Shown here piece after piece: positions 1-9,601 of a DNA stretch of 59,679 nt (its first letter is position 1; each line of letters opens with the position of its first letter). This DNA comes from Vicinamibacteria bacterium (lineage in GTDB: Bacteria > Acidobacteriota > Vicinamibacteria > Fen-336). The notes below the pieces were generated by a model, which saw only the letters and a list, made by a program, of their open reading frames with translations, was not told the origin of the DNA and ran no database searches. Position numbers and translations under genes: made by a program. The stretch covers positions 1-59,679 of the forward strand of contig JAFGSN010000108.1 in NCBI GenBank assembly GCA_016934575.1, given 5' to 3'.

Positions 1-2
1 CA

Positions 3-119
3 TGCCTCATGAACGACATCGTGAAGCAGCTTCGCGCTCTCGCCAAGGTCGAGTTGCGCCAGCACGCCGACGGATCAATCACCCCCGAAGCAGAAGGCAA
101 GGAGCAAGAAAAGCGATGA
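3..119 (+). CDS. C-terminal fragment of an unknown protein
   Basis: An open frame enters from the left edge and stops with TGA at 117-119. It gives a 38-residue tail that ends in a charged stretch (EGKEQEKR). The stop overlaps the ATG of hflK in an ATGA arrangement, so this gene is probably the upstream member of the hflKC operon. Too little is present to name a family. An in-frame ATG at 9 could make it a short stand-alone peptide, but the frame is open to the window edge, so truncation is more likely. Confidence 0.5.
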   Translation, partial: CLMNDIVKQLRALAKVELRQHADGSITPEAEGKEQEKR

Positions 120-1141
120 CAAGACCCAGTTGGACGCATGGACCATTCGACGTCGGAGGCGAGAGGCCCTTCAGAATGCCGTCCGTGAAAAGCCCCTCTC
201 CACGCGTGCTGCGGATTCTCGCGGGCGCGATCATCGTCCTGTTGCTGCTACTGACGAGTTACTTCCAGATCGAGCCTGACGCGGTCGGAGTCGTGCAGCG
301 TTTCGGCAAGTACGTGCGCACGACCAATCCCGGCCCGCACTTCAAGATCCCCTTCGGCGTCGAGAGGGTGACGAAAGTCCCCGTTCAGCGACAGCTCAAA
401 CAGGAGTTCGGTTTCCGCACGGAGCACATCGGCCGAGGAACCCGCTATGCTCAAGCGGCGGACGAGACCACGGCCGAGTCGATGATGCTCACGGGCGACC
501 TGAACGTCGCGGAGGTCGAGTGGATCGTCCAATACCGCATCCGGGATCCCCAGGCCTATCTCTTTCGCGTACGCAACCAGATCGAGACCTTTCGATACAT
601 GTCGGAGGCCGCCGTTCGCGTCGTCGTCGGCGATCACAGCGTGGACGAGGTGATCACGATCGGACGCGAGGAGGTGGCGCGCAAAGCTCAGCAGGAGCTG
701 CAACGCCTCTGCATCCTCTACGACATCGGCATCGAGATCCAGCAGCTCGTCCTGCAGAACGTCAATCCGCCCGACCCGGTCAAGCCGGCGTTCAACGAGG
801 TCAACGAGGCCATCCAGGAGCGGGAACGCGCGATCAACGAGGCCATGGCCGAGTACAACAAGGCCGTGCCGCGCGCCAAGGGCGAGGCGGAACAGGCGGT
901 GCGCGCGGCCGAAGGTTATGCCACGGAACGCGTCAATAACGCGCAGGGCGACGCCAAGCGTTTCGAGGCGCTCCACGCGGAGTACCGCAAGGCGCCAAAC
1001 GTCACTCGTAAACGCATCTATCTCGAGACGATGGCCTCGATTATCCCCAAGATGGGCCGCAAACTCATCCTCGACGAGAAAGCGCGCGGCGTGCTGCCGA
1101 TCCTGCAGCTCGACGGTCAAGCCAAGGAGGTGTCCCAGTGA
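116..1141 (+). CDS. hflK: FtsH protease activity modulator HflK
   Basis: Membrane-anchored SPFH/prohibitin protein of 341 residues. It pairs with HflC and, in characterised bacteria, surrounds and modulates the FtsH protease at the periplasmic face of the inner membrane. One N-terminal membrane segment (LAGAIIVLLLLLTSYF) is followed by the SPFH domain (QIEPDAVGVVQRFGKY) and an Ala/Glu-rich coiled coil (around AKGEAEQAVRAAEGYA). The start at 116 was chosen over the track start at 2 for two reasons: it overlaps the upstream stop as ATGA, and an AAGGAG lies at 99-104. The upstream frame reads as arginine-rich shadow sequence. The glycine-rich N-terminus of enterobacterial HflK is missing. The stop overlaps the hflC start by 3 nt. 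Confidence 0.93.
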   Translation: MTRPSWTHGPFDVGGERPFRMPSVKSPSPRVLRILAGAIIVLLLLLTSYFQIEPDAVGVVQRFGKYVRTTNPGPHFKIPFGVERVTKVPVQRQLKQEFGFRTEHIGRGTRYAQAADETTAESMMLTGDLNVAEVEWIVQYRIRDPQAYLFRVRNQIETFRYMSEAAVRVVVGDHSVDEVITIGREEVARKAQQELQRLCILYDIGIEIQQLVLQNVNPPDPVKPAFNEVNEAIQERERAINEAMAEYNKAVPRAKGEAEQAVRAAEGYATERVNNAQGDAKRFEALHAEYRKAPNVTRKRIYLETMASIIPKMGRKLILDEKARGVLPILQLDGQAKEVSQ

Positions 1142-2073
1142 AAAGCGCGATCGCCGGTCTGTTCCTCTTCGTCCTGGTCATCGTGCTGTGGTCGTCCGTC
1201 TACACCATTTCCGAGACCGACCAGGCCATCCTGACGCAGCTCGACAAGCCGATCGGCGGCGTGGTCAGCGACCCCGGTCTGCACGTCAAGGTGCCGTTCA
1301 TTCAGAACGTGCACCGCTTCGACAAGCGCTGGCTGGAGTTCAACGGCGAGGCCAACGAGATTCCGACCAAGGACAAGAAGTACATCTGGGTCGACACGTA
1401 CGGGCGCTGGCGCATCGCCGATCCGCTGCGCTTTTATCAAGCCGTTCGGGACGAACGCGGCGGTCAGGGCAGGCTCGACGATATCATCGACGGCAAGACA
1501 CGCGACTCCGTGGCGCGCTACGACTTGATCGAGGTCGTGCGCTCGACCAATCGCAGCTTCGAGGCGACCGAGGAGATCGAGGGCATCGGTTCGCCCGAAG
1601 CCAGGGCCGAAGTCAAGGTGGGTCGCGAGACGATCGCCCAGGAGATCCTTACGGCCTCCGCGGAGATCACGCCCCAGTTCGGCGTGGAGCTGGTCGACGT
1701 GCGCTTCAAGCGCATCAACTACGTCGATTCCGTGCAGCGCACGGTTTTCGACCGCATGATCACCGAACGCCGGCGTATCGCCGAACGCAGTCGATCCGAA
1801 GGCCAGGGACGGGCGGCCGAAATCCGCGGTCGAAAAGAGCGCGACGTCATGGCCGCGTCCTCTGTAGGCTATAGGCAGGCGCAGGAGATCAAGGGCCAGG
1901 CCGACGCGGAGGCCACCGCGATCTATGCGAACGCCTACAACCGCGACGTCGACTTCTATCAGTTCCTGAAGTCGATGGAGACGCTCGACGCCAGCCTGGA
2001 CGACAAGGCCTGGCTCATTCTGTCCACCGACTCGGAGTTGCTGCGATATCTCAAGCGGAGCGAAGCGCGCTGA
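1138..2073 (+). CDS. hflC: Protease modulator HflC
   Basis: Partner of HflK, 311 residues, with an N-terminal membrane segment (AIAGLFLFVLVIVLWSSVY) and an SPFH domain beginning at the conserved ISETDQAILTQ. The HflC-type motif VDVRFKRINYVDSVQ comes before the coiled-coil C-terminal half. Translation starts at a GTG that overlaps the hflK TGA (GTGA), with a strong AAGGAGG seven nucleotides upstream, so the two are translationally coupled. Length and order are the usual ones for hflKC. A GC-rich hairpin follows the gene. Confidence 0.94.
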   Translation: MKSAIAGLFLFVLVIVLWSSVYTISETDQAILTQLDKPIGGVVSDPGLHVKVPFIQNVHRFDKRWLEFNGEANEIPTKDKKYIWVDTYGRWRIADPLRFYQAVRDERGGQGRLDDIIDGKTRDSVARYDLIEVVRSTNRSFEATEEIEGIGSPEARAEVKVGRETIAQEILTASAEITPQFGVELVDVRFKRINYVDSVQRTVFDRMITERRRIAERSRSEGQGRAAEIRGRKERDVMAASSVGYRQAQEIKGQADAEATAIYANAYNRDVDFYQFLKSMETLDASLDDKAWLILSTDSELLRYLKRSEAR

Positions 2074-2090
2074 GCGCTTCATGACCTCAC

Positions 2091-2120
2091 ACGGGCGCGG
2101 CGCCTGACGGCCGCGCCCGT
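2091..2120 (+). terminator. GC-rich hairpin after hflC
   Basis: A perfect 11-bp inverted repeat (ACGGGCGCGGC / GCCGCGCCCGT) with an 8-nt loop lies between hflC and the patatin gene. No T-tract follows, so it is a weak candidate for intrinsic termination and may be a transcript-stabilising or pausing structure instead. Confidence 0.45.
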
Positions 2121-2134
2121 GAATCGTCGCTGCG

Positions 2135-3055
2135 ATGGTATTCCTTCAAAAACGAAAGCTCGGCCTCGTCCTCGGAGGCGGCGCGAGCCGGGGCGTGGCG
2201 CACATCGGCGTCGTCAAGTGCCTCGACGAGGAACGGTTGTATCCCGACGTCGTTGTCGGCACGTCCATCGGCGCTCTGATCGGTTGTCTCTACGCCTGCG
2301 GCTGGGGCTTCGGCCGAATCGCCGACTGGGCGCGCGAGGTCGCGAGCTCAAGCGAGTTTCGCCAGCTCGGATTCGAGGCCTTTGCCGAGCACAAGAAGGA
2401 CTTCGCCGTTCGACGCATGGGATATTACCTTCGCGAGCGTCTCATCCATGCTCGGATGGCGCTCGCTCCATTTGTGACGAAACGGGAGACGCTCCGCAAG
2501 GTCATCGACTGCTTCGTGCCCGACGTGCTCATCGAAAACCTGCCCGTCGCTTTCGGCTGTACGACTCTCGACCTTGTGAACGGCCGAGACATCCTGCTCC
2601 GCGGCGGTCCCTTGCGCGACGCCGTAATGCGCTCGATCTCGATCGCCGGCATGTTCCCGCCCTTCGAGGAAGACGGCTGCGTTCTCGTCGACGCCGGTCC
2701 CACATGCAACGTCCCCGTGGACGCCTGTCGTGAACTGGGCGCGGAAGTGGCGGTCGCGGTCAACCTACGCTCCGATCTGGCCCGGTTCAGCGCCGCCCAC
2801 TCGGCGCTGGCGACGACCTTCCGCGCCGACGAGATCGCTCGTTATCGTCTGAACAAGATCGAGGCGCAACGCGCGAACGTTCTTATCGAGCCGCGTCTCG
2901 AGTCGATCCACTGGGCCGACTTCGGAAAGATCGACGTCGGCCTCCGCGCCGGCCATGCGGCCGCTCGCGCCAAGCTATCCGACATCCGAGCCGCGCTGCG
3001 AATCGGACCGCTCGACCGCATCAGGAGTCTTCTCCCACGGCGAAGCTCACGCTGA
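2135..3055 (+). CDS. Patatin-like phospholipase (RssA/YchK-like)
   Basis: Serine lipid acyl hydrolase of the patatin family, 306 residues. The oxyanion-hole glycine loop is LGGGASRG (residues 13-20). The nucleophile elbow is GTSIG with Ser44. The catalytic aspartate is in VDAGP (Asp186), a D-A-G variant of the usual D-G-G. Arrangement and length resemble the small bacterial RssA-type proteins. No signal peptide is visible, so it probably acts in the cytosol or at the inner membrane. No convincing Shine-Dalgarno precedes the ATG. The substrate cannot be told from sequence. Confidence 0.88.
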   Translation: MVFLQKRKLGLVLGGGASRGVAHIGVVKCLDEERLYPDVVVGTSIGALIGCLYACGWGFGRIADWAREVASSSEFRQLGFEAFAEHKKDFAVRRMGYYLRERLIHARMALAPFVTKRETLRKVIDCFVPDVLIENLPVAFGCTTLDLVNGRDILLRGGPLRDAVMRSISIAGMFPPFEEDGCVLVDAGPTCNVPVDACRELGAEVAVAVNLRSDLARFSAAHSALATTFRADEIARYRLNKIEAQRANVLIEPRLESIHWADFGKIDVGLRAGHAAARAKLSDIRAALRIGPLDRIRSLLPRRSSR

Positions 3056-3069
3056 GCTTCGATCCGCGT

Positions 3070-3085
3070 TTCGAGCCGGCTCGAA
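3070..3085. repeat. 16-bp perfect palindrome
   Basis: TTCGAGCCGGCTCGAA lies just after the patatin stop codon. It could be a small protein-binding site or a minimal hairpin. The rest of the 257-bp gap before the DAHP synthase gene shows no gene or clear promoter. Confidence 0.35.
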
Positions 3086-3312
3086 GTCGAGGACACGGAC
3101 GTCATGCCGGGAGGACTTCCACGCCTTCCGGCGTCATCCTGCCGAATCCCTCGCGATCCCTGCCATGGCGCCAACCGTCATCGTCGGCTATGATCATGGA
3201 GGCCGACACATGAAGGCTCTCGAATCCGGAAGAATCGGACACCCCATGGCGCGGAGTCGGCGAAATCGTTGGGAATTGTCTTTCGCAATCGGGCGCCGGG
3301 CGGCCGGAAACA

Positions 3313-4383
3313 ATGATAGCAACAAGCAATATCCGCATCACGGGCTTCCATCCCATCCCCTCCCCTTCCCTCCTGAAAAACGAGCTGCCCATGACCGAGA
3401 AAAGCAACCGCCTGGTCGTGGAAAGCAGGAACACCATAAGAAACATCCTGGAGAAAAGGGACGCCAGGCTCCTCGCAGTGGTCGGTCCCTGCTCCATTCA
3501 CGACCCCGCCGCGGCCATGGAATACGCGTCCCGTCTCGCGGCCCTGCGGGACCGCGTCAGCGACAAGATATTTCTCATCATGCGGACCTATTTCGAGAAG
3601 CCGCGCACCGTCCTCGGCTGGAAGGGACTCATCACCGACCCTCACCTGAACGGCACTTATGACATCGAGGTCGGCCTGCGGATCGCCAGGCAACTCCTGC
3701 TCGACATCACCGCTCTGGGACTGCCCTGCGGCTCCGAAATGCTTGATCCGATCATTCCGCAGTACATTGCCGACCTCTTGAGCTGGGCTTCGATCGGCGC
3801 CCGCACCACGGAGAGTCAGAAACATCGCGAGATGGCGAGCGGGCTCTCCATGCCGGTCGGATTCAAGAACGCGACCACCGGGGACTTGAAACCGGCCTTG
3901 AACGCGATGGAATCGGCGCGCCATCCCCAACATTTCATCGGCATCGACGAGGAGGGGCGGACGACCGTGTTTCAAACCGCGGGCAACGAGCTGTCGCATC
4001 TCGTCCTGCGTGGAGGCGCGTCCGGCCCGAATTATCACGAGGAAACGGTCGAGCAGGCGGAAAAGATGATCGCCGACATTCATGTCGATCCGGCGATCAT
4101 CATCGATTGTAGTCACGGCAACTCCGGCAAACAGCCTGCAAAACAGAAACGGGTTCTCGCCTCCCTCATCAACCAGAAATCGAGCGGCCGGAATGCGATC
4201 GTCGGCTTCATGCTCGAAAGCAATCTTAAGGACGGCTCGCAAAAAATTCCGGACGATCCGGCCGCGCTCGTCTACGGCCAGTCCGTGACGGACGCGTGCG
4301 TCGGATGGGCGGAGACCGAGGAGATCCTTCAGGAAGCTTGCCGGCGACTGCCGGCAGCCGCCGTTCCGGAAGCGGAGGGATAA
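3313..4383 (+). CDS. aroG: 3-deoxy-7-phosphoheptulonate synthase (class I DAHP synthase)
   Basis: Catalyses the first step of the shikimate pathway: phosphoenolpyruvate plus erythrose 4-phosphate gives DAHP. At 356 residues it has the length of the AroF/G/H type. Recognisable motifs in order are VVGPCSIHDP (metal Cys), MRTYFEKPRTVLGWKG (substrate binding), GARTTESQ, IDCSHGNS (metal His), GFMLESNL (metal Glu) and SVTDACVGW (metal Asp). All metal ligands are present, so it should be active. The N-terminal extension before the barrel is the region that carries feedback control in this class, but which amino acid it senses cannot be read. The start has only a weak GGAAA upstream; an internal ATG (MTEKSN) is an alternative. 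No other aromatic genes are adjacent. Confidence 0.95.
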   Translation: MIATSNIRITGFHPIPSPSLLKNELPMTEKSNRLVVESRNTIRNILEKRDARLLAVVGPCSIHDPAAAMEYASRLAALRDRVSDKIFLIMRTYFEKPRTVLGWKGLITDPHLNGTYDIEVGLRIARQLLLDITALGLPCGSEMLDPIIPQYIADLLSWASIGARTTESQKHREMASGLSMPVGFKNATTGDLKPALNAMESARHPQHFIGIDEEGRTTVFQTAGNELSHLVLRGGASGPNYHEETVEQAEKMIADIHVDPAIIIDCSHGNSGKQPAKQKRVLASLINQKSSGRNAIVGFMLESNLKDGSQKIPDDPAALVYGQSVTDACVGWAETEEILQEACRRLPAAAVPEAEG

Positions 4384-4508
4384 CCAACCGGACGGCGCCG
4401 ACCGCCACGCGATCGACGCGCGACAACGCCGGAGTTGAAGCGTGCGCGTCAGCTCGCTCGTGAAAGGATCGGCGTCTCGGCGACAGCCGCCCGCGGCCTG
4501 CCGTCGTA

Positions 4509-5615
<1,107 letters not shown>

Positions 5616-5782
5616 GCGCCCTCCTCAATGGTTTCCAAATTCTCTGGCGACGACATTCAACTCGGCGGCAAAAACAGACTACCTTATCGCTCGAAGAACC
5701 GTCAAGCGACCCGACCCAAGAATTTGACCGTGACGCCGCGTCATCTAAACTTATTCGTGGACATAAGAGGCGCGCGGGCCGC

Positions 5783-6595
5783 ATGACTTCCGCAATGGTC
5801 GACCTGAATCCGATCGCTCAGGCGTTGGTCGCCGGGCTCTTCACGTGGCTCCTCACGGCCCTGGGCGCCGGGTTCGTCTTTTTTGTTCGCAGCATCAACC
5901 GCAAGCTGCTGGCCTCGGCGCTGGGATTCGCCGCGGGCGTGATGATCGCCGCCAGCTTCTGGTCGCTGCTCGCGCCGGCGCTCGAGATGTCCGCGAACGG
6001 AGCCTTGCCGGCATGGCTGCCTCCGGCCGTCGGCTTTCTGCTCGGCGGAGCCGCGCTGCGCCTGATGGACCGTTTCCTGCCGCACTTACACCTCGACCGT
6101 TCCATCGAACAGGCCGAGGGCGTCTCCCAGCACTGGCGCCGCAGCACGCTGCTCGTGCTGGCCATTGTTCTGCACAACGTCCCCGAGGGGCTGGCCGTCG
6201 GGGTGGCGTTCGGCGCCGTGGCCGCCGGAATTCCCGAGGCCACGCTCAGCGGCGCCGTTGTCCTGGCGATCGGCATCGGCATTCAGAACATGCCCGAGGG
6301 ACTGGCCGTCTCGGTGCCGTTACGCGGCGAGGGCCTCACGCGCCTCAAGAGCTTCTGGTGGGGCCAGCTCTCGGGCATCGTCGAACCGATTGCCGCGGTC
6401 GCGGGCGCCGTCGCCGTCGTGATCGCGCGACCGATACTTCCGTACGCGCTTAGCTTCGCGGCGGGCGCCATGATCTTCGTCGTCATCGAGGAACTGATCC
6501 CCGAATCACAGTCCGGCGACGAGGGCGACATTGCCACGCTCGGCGCGATGCTGGGATTCGCCGTCATGATGATTCTCGACGTTTCTTTCGGATGA
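5783..6595 (+). CDS. ZIP family divalent metal transporter
   Basis: Inner-membrane transporter of 270 residues with about eight hydrophobic segments. Helix 4 carries the family signature HNVPEGLAVGVAFG and helix 5 carries GIQNMPEGLAVSVPLR; these two helices line the metal site in ZIP proteins. The layout matches the GufA/ZupT-like bacterial group, which moves zinc and other divalent cations into the cytosol. The histidine-rich loop often found between helices 3 and 4 is reduced here to a short HLHLD. A second in-frame ATG lies 12 nt downstream and could be the true start. Confidence 0.88.
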   Translation: MTSAMVDLNPIAQALVAGLFTWLLTALGAGFVFFVRSINRKLLASALGFAAGVMIAASFWSLLAPALEMSANGALPAWLPPAVGFLLGGAALRLMDRFLPHLHLDRSIEQAEGVSQHWRRSTLLVLAIVLHNVPEGLAVGVAFGAVAAGIPEATLSGAVVLAIGIGIQNMPEGLAVSVPLRGEGLTRLKSFWWGQLSGIVEPIAAVAGAVAVVIARPILPYALSFAAGAMIFVVIEELIPESQSGDEGDIATLGAMLGFAVMMILDVSFG

Positions 6596-6635
6596 TGAAT
6601 CGCGAGCTTTCGTCTTCTCACATCCACGCCAAAAA

Positions 6636-6863
6636 TCATATCATTGTGATCTCGTAGATCCGGCGCATGCCGCCGCCGAGATCCTCGGCGATCGTCGCGC
6701 CGTTTTCAAGAAGAGCACAACGGCCGACGAAAGTACGCGACACCCAGTCCTGAAGCTCCCGGACGCTGCGCCATGCGCCGCCGGTCGGCGAGACGACGAC
6801 GGTCTCCTGACAGCGACCTTTTCTGAAAAGACGCGTCTTGATCCTCATCCGGCAGACCGACAA
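6636..6863 (-). CDS. Small hypothetical protein with a TTG start
   Basis: A 75-residue basic protein not recognised as any family. The ORF track begins at 6989, but the upstream part is low-quality arginine/serine sequence. A TTG at 6863 is preceded at the right distance by AAGGAGGAG, the best ribosome site in the neighbourhood, so I place the start there. Its C-terminus reads CALLENGATIAEDLGGGMRR, followed by IYEITMI. It is convergent with the ZIP gene, 40 bp apart. Without homologues it could still be spurious. Confidence 0.4.
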   Translation of the reverse strand: MSVCRMRIKTRLFRKGRCQETVVVSPTGGAWRSVRELQDWVSRTFVGRCALLENGATIAEDLGGGMRRIYEITMI

Positions 6864-6867
6864 TGCG

Positions 6868-6876
6868 CTCCTCCTT
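6868..6876 (-). promoter_or_regulatory. Strong ribosome binding site deciding a TTG start
   Basis: AAGGAGGAG on the minus strand, ending 4 nt before TTG 6863. No comparable site precedes the ATGs at 6896 or 6848. Confidence 0.45.
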
Positions 6877-7028
6877 CCGTCGTTTGTTCGTTTCATGAGA
6901 CGCCCGATCGATCGATTTGGTCGGCCGCCGCCCGTTGGAGAGTGAGACGGATCACAAGCAGACGTCCCGAAGCTTTCCTTGCGTTGCAATCTTCCATTAG
7001 ACTAGTGCCGAACCTGAACTGCTTCTGA

Positions 7029-7050
7029 GTCGAAGCACTGGGGCTTCGAC
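7029..7050 (+). other. Hairpin immediately upstream of a ribosome binding site
   Basis: GTCGAAGC / GCTTCGAC form a perfect 8-bp stem with a 6-nt loop, directly followed by the AGGGAGG that serves the small TPR protein. It could limit ribosome access or stabilise the 5' end of the transcript. The rest of the 6864-7062 gap shows nothing clear. Confidence 0.35.
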
Positions 7051-7062
7051 AGGGAGGATGTC

Positions 7063-7431
7063 ATGCTCTTGCCTCTCCTTTTCAGCCTATCGGCGCTCGC
7101 GGCTCAAGAGCCGCCTCCGCCCATTGAAGAAACCGTGGAGCCGCCCGCCGACGTCGCGATGCCGGCAAGCGATACGATCGGCGCGCAAGCCGAGATCAAC
7201 CTCGGAATCCAGGCCTATCTCAAGCGACGTTTCACCGCGGCCGAGGAGCACTTCAACCGAGCGCTCGACGTGGACCCGGGCAGCGCGGCGGCGGCTTACT
7301 ATCTCGGCTATACGATTTATAAGAGGGTCGAGTTCCGTCGCTTCCATCCGGACAAGAATCGAGCGAAAGAGCTGTTCATGAAGGCGTTTTCGCTCGATCC
7401 CTCTTTCAGACCGAGCTGGAAAAGCCTGTAA
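7063..7431 (+). CDS. Small exported TPR-like protein
   Basis: A 122-residue protein with a short hydrophobic N-terminus ending in ALAAQEP, which looks like a signal peptide. A Pro/Glu-rich linker and one to two tetratricopeptide-type helices follow (NLGIQAYLKRRFTAAEEHFN, then RALDVDPGSAAAAYYLGYTI). GGGAGG precedes the ATG at 7063. The upstream ATG at 7058 belongs to another frame. It is probably periplasmic and binds a partner protein; no specific role can be inferred. The histidine kinase gene follows 66 bp downstream on the same strand. Confidence 0.7.
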   Translation: MLLPLLFSLSALAAQEPPPPIEETVEPPADVAMPASDTIGAQAEINLGIQAYLKRRFTAAEEHFNRALDVDPGSAAAAYYLGYTIYKRVEFRRFHPDKNRAKELFMKAFSLDPSFRPSWKSL

Positions 7432-7497
7432 GCGATCATTCGACGGGCCGTCCACGGCTCGACGCCCGTTCGATCTCGCGACACGCGAGTCCCGGTC

Positions 7498-8940
7498 ATG
7501 GACGTTCTATTGCTCGACCAAGATCCTGGACGCGCCAGCTTGATCGTCGGCGCGTTCGCGGAAAGCGGCGACAGCGTTCAAATCGACGACGGCCAGGATC
7601 ACGCCCGGTTGAAACGCCTGGTCGCGGAACGTCCGCCTGATCTGCTTGTCGTTTCATGGCCGCCGGGCGCCGGCGCCGGCGCGCTGATTGCGAGCTCGCC
7701 GAATTCCATCCCGATGCTCTTCCTGGCGGACCATGACGAGGAAGTCCCGCGCGCATCATTCGCGCAGGAGCAATTGTCGCTCTCCGGCGGCGACCTGCGA
7801 CGCCTGCCGCGCGCCGCCGAACGCGTGACGCGCGCCTGGCGTCTGATGGCAAAGCTGCGACAGGCCGCCGAAGCCTTGCACGAAAGCGAAGAACGCCTCC
7901 GCATGGTTGCCGACTTCACGAGCGACTGGGAATACTGGATAGGACCGGACGGCCGCTTCCTTTACGTATCGCCGGCTTGCGCGCGCATCACCGGTCACGC
8001 CGCCTCGGATCTCATGGCCGATCCCGGCCTGATGACGCGCATCATCCATCCCGACGATCGCCGCGCGTTCGTCGAGCACATGAGCCGCGTCATGAATGGA
8101 TCTCCCAAAAACTGTCGCATGGATCTCCGCATCGTTTGCCGCGACGGCGAGACGCGCTGGATCGCCCACTCCTGCCGGGCCGTCCATCATGATAGCGGGG
8201 CCTGGTGGGGCCGGCGCGGCAGCAATCACGACATCACGGAGCGCAAGCGCTCCGAGGCGGAGCTGGCCCGCCTGAGCGCGGAGTTGCGCGGCCTGGCGGC
8301 GCATCTGCAGACCGTTCGAGAAGATGAACGTCGCAGAATCGCCCAGGGCATCCATGACGAGCTGGGTCAGGCGCTCACCGCCCTGAAAATGGACGCCGCA
8401 TGGCTCGAGAGACGCCTGTCCGCCGGCGATCCGGCCCTGGCCGACAAGGCTCGCGACATGATCGACCTCATTGGACTGACGCTGCAGTCGGTGAAGCGTC
8501 TTTCCCTCGAGTTGCGGCCGCGCCTGCTCGACGATCTGGGGCTGCCCGCCGCGCTCGAATGGCAAACGGGCGAGTTCGCACGCCACACCGGCATTCAATG
8601 CGCGCTTCGCGTACGCCCCGACGATCTCGACCTTCCGCGAGAGCTTTCGACCGCGGTCTTTCGCATCGTGCAGGAAGCCCTCACGAACGTCGCCCGACAC
8701 GCTCACGCGACTCGCGTGGAGGTCGCGCTGGCGCTTGCCGGCGGCCGCCTCGGCCTGCTCATCGACGATGACGGCCGCGGCATCCGCGGCGAGGCGTTGC
8801 GCGATCCCGCGTCTTTCGGACTTATGCAGATGCGCGAGCGGGCGATCGCATGCGGCGGCGATCTCGCGATCGAGGGCCGCCCGGATCGCGGCACCTCGAT
8901 TCGCGTCAACGTGCCCTTCACGCCGGAGCGTCCCCGATGA
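7498..8940 (+). CDS. PAS-domain sensor histidine kinase, NarL/HisKA_3 type
   Basis: Soluble 480-residue sensor kinase. Residues 1-115 resemble a receiver fold (MDVLLLDQDPGRASLIVGAF), but the phospho-acceptor position reads LLVVSWP with no aspartate, so this is a pseudo-receiver. A PAS domain follows (RMVADFTSDWEYWIGPDGRF to ITERKRSE). The HisKA_3 dimerisation box is ERRRIAQGIHDELGQALTAL with the phospho-histidine in HDELGQ. The ATPase domain carries VQEALTNVARHAHAT and DDDGRGI. There is no membrane segment, so it senses a cytosolic signal. Its last four nucleotides overlap the start of the response regulator gene, its obvious partner. Confidence 0.9.
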   Translation: MDVLLLDQDPGRASLIVGAFAESGDSVQIDDGQDHARLKRLVAERPPDLLVVSWPPGAGAGALIASSPNSIPMLFLADHDEEVPRASFAQEQLSLSGGDLRRLPRAAERVTRAWRLMAKLRQAAEALHESEERLRMVADFTSDWEYWIGPDGRFLYVSPACARITGHAASDLMADPGLMTRIIHPDDRRAFVEHMSRVMNGSPKNCRMDLRIVCRDGETRWIAHSCRAVHHDSGAWWGRRGSNHDITERKRSEAELARLSAELRGLAAHLQTVREDERRRIAQGIHDELGQALTALKMDAAWLERRLSAGDPALADKARDMIDLIGLTLQSVKRLSLELRPRLLDDLGLPAALEWQTGEFARHTGIQCALRVRPDDLDLPRELSTAVFRIVQEALTNVARHAHATRVEVALALAGGRLGLLIDDDGRGIRGEALRDPASFGLMQMRERAIACGGDLAIEGRPDRGTSIRVNVPFTPERPR

Positions 8941-9599
8941 CGGCCGGCGAGGCCGGAAGCGGCTCGGCCACGCGCGTCTTCGTCATCGACGATCACGCCG
9001 TCGTGCGACGAGGGCTCCGCCAGATCCTCGAAGAGTCGCCCGAGGCGACGCTCGCCGGCGAGGCCGGAAGCGGCGCCGAAGCGCTCACGCGACTGCGGCA
9101 AACACACTGCGACGTCGTCGTGCTCGACATCTCCCTTCCCGACTGCAACGGCCTCGATCTGCTGCGACAGATCCGATCGCAACATCCGCGCCTGGCCGTC
9201 CTCATCCTGACGATGCACGCTGAGGAGCCTTATGCCGTGCGGGCGCTTCGTGCCGGCGCCGCGGGCTATCTCACCAAGGACGGCGCGGCCGAGGAGCTGC
9301 TTGCGGCGATCCGCAAGGTCGCGGCGGGCGGGCGGTATCTCTCCTCGGCGCTGGCCGAAACGCTGGCCGTTCGTATCGGCGCCGGCACGCGCGAATTGCC
9401 GCACGAGCGGCTCTCCGACCGAGAGTTCCAGGTTCTGTGTCTCATGGCGACGGGCCAGAGCCTGACGGAGATCGCCAACACGCTGGGAGTAAGCGTCAAG
9501 ACCGTGAGCACTCACCGCGCGCGAATGCTCGAGAAGATGCATCTCCGAAACAACGCCGAACTGATTCAATACGCCGTCAGGCACGATCTGGTGGCGTAA
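8937..9599 (+). CDS. NarL/LuxR-family response regulator
   Basis: A 220-residue DNA-binding response regulator paired with the preceding kinase. The receiver domain has the acidic pair in VIDDHAVVRRG, the phospho-acceptor Asp in VVVLDISLPDCNG, and the conserved lysine in GYLTKDGA. The LuxR-type helix-turn-helix is LSDREFQVLCLMATGQSLTE followed by IANTLGVSVKTVSTH. The start at 8937 overlaps the kinase stop as ATGA; the track start at 8850 is inside the kinase gene. A 21-bp exact direct repeat encodes GEAGSG twice, once before and once inside the receiver domain. Targets are unknown. Confidence 0.93.
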   Translation: MTAGEAGSGSATRVFVIDDHAVVRRGLRQILEESPEATLAGEAGSGAEALTRLRQTHCDVVVLDISLPDCNGLDLLRQIRSQHPRLAVLILTMHAEEPYAVRALRAGAAGYLTKDGAAEELLAAIRKVAAGGRYLSSALAETLAVRIGAGTRELPHERLSDREFQVLCLMATGQSLTEIANTLGVSVKTVSTHRARMLEKMHLRNNAELIQYAVRHDLVA

Positions 9600-9601
9600 G
9601 A

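Noticed and set aside
1117-2082. 321-residue antisense ORF over hflC
   Set aside because: Shadow of hflC; no ribosome site or recognisable motif.
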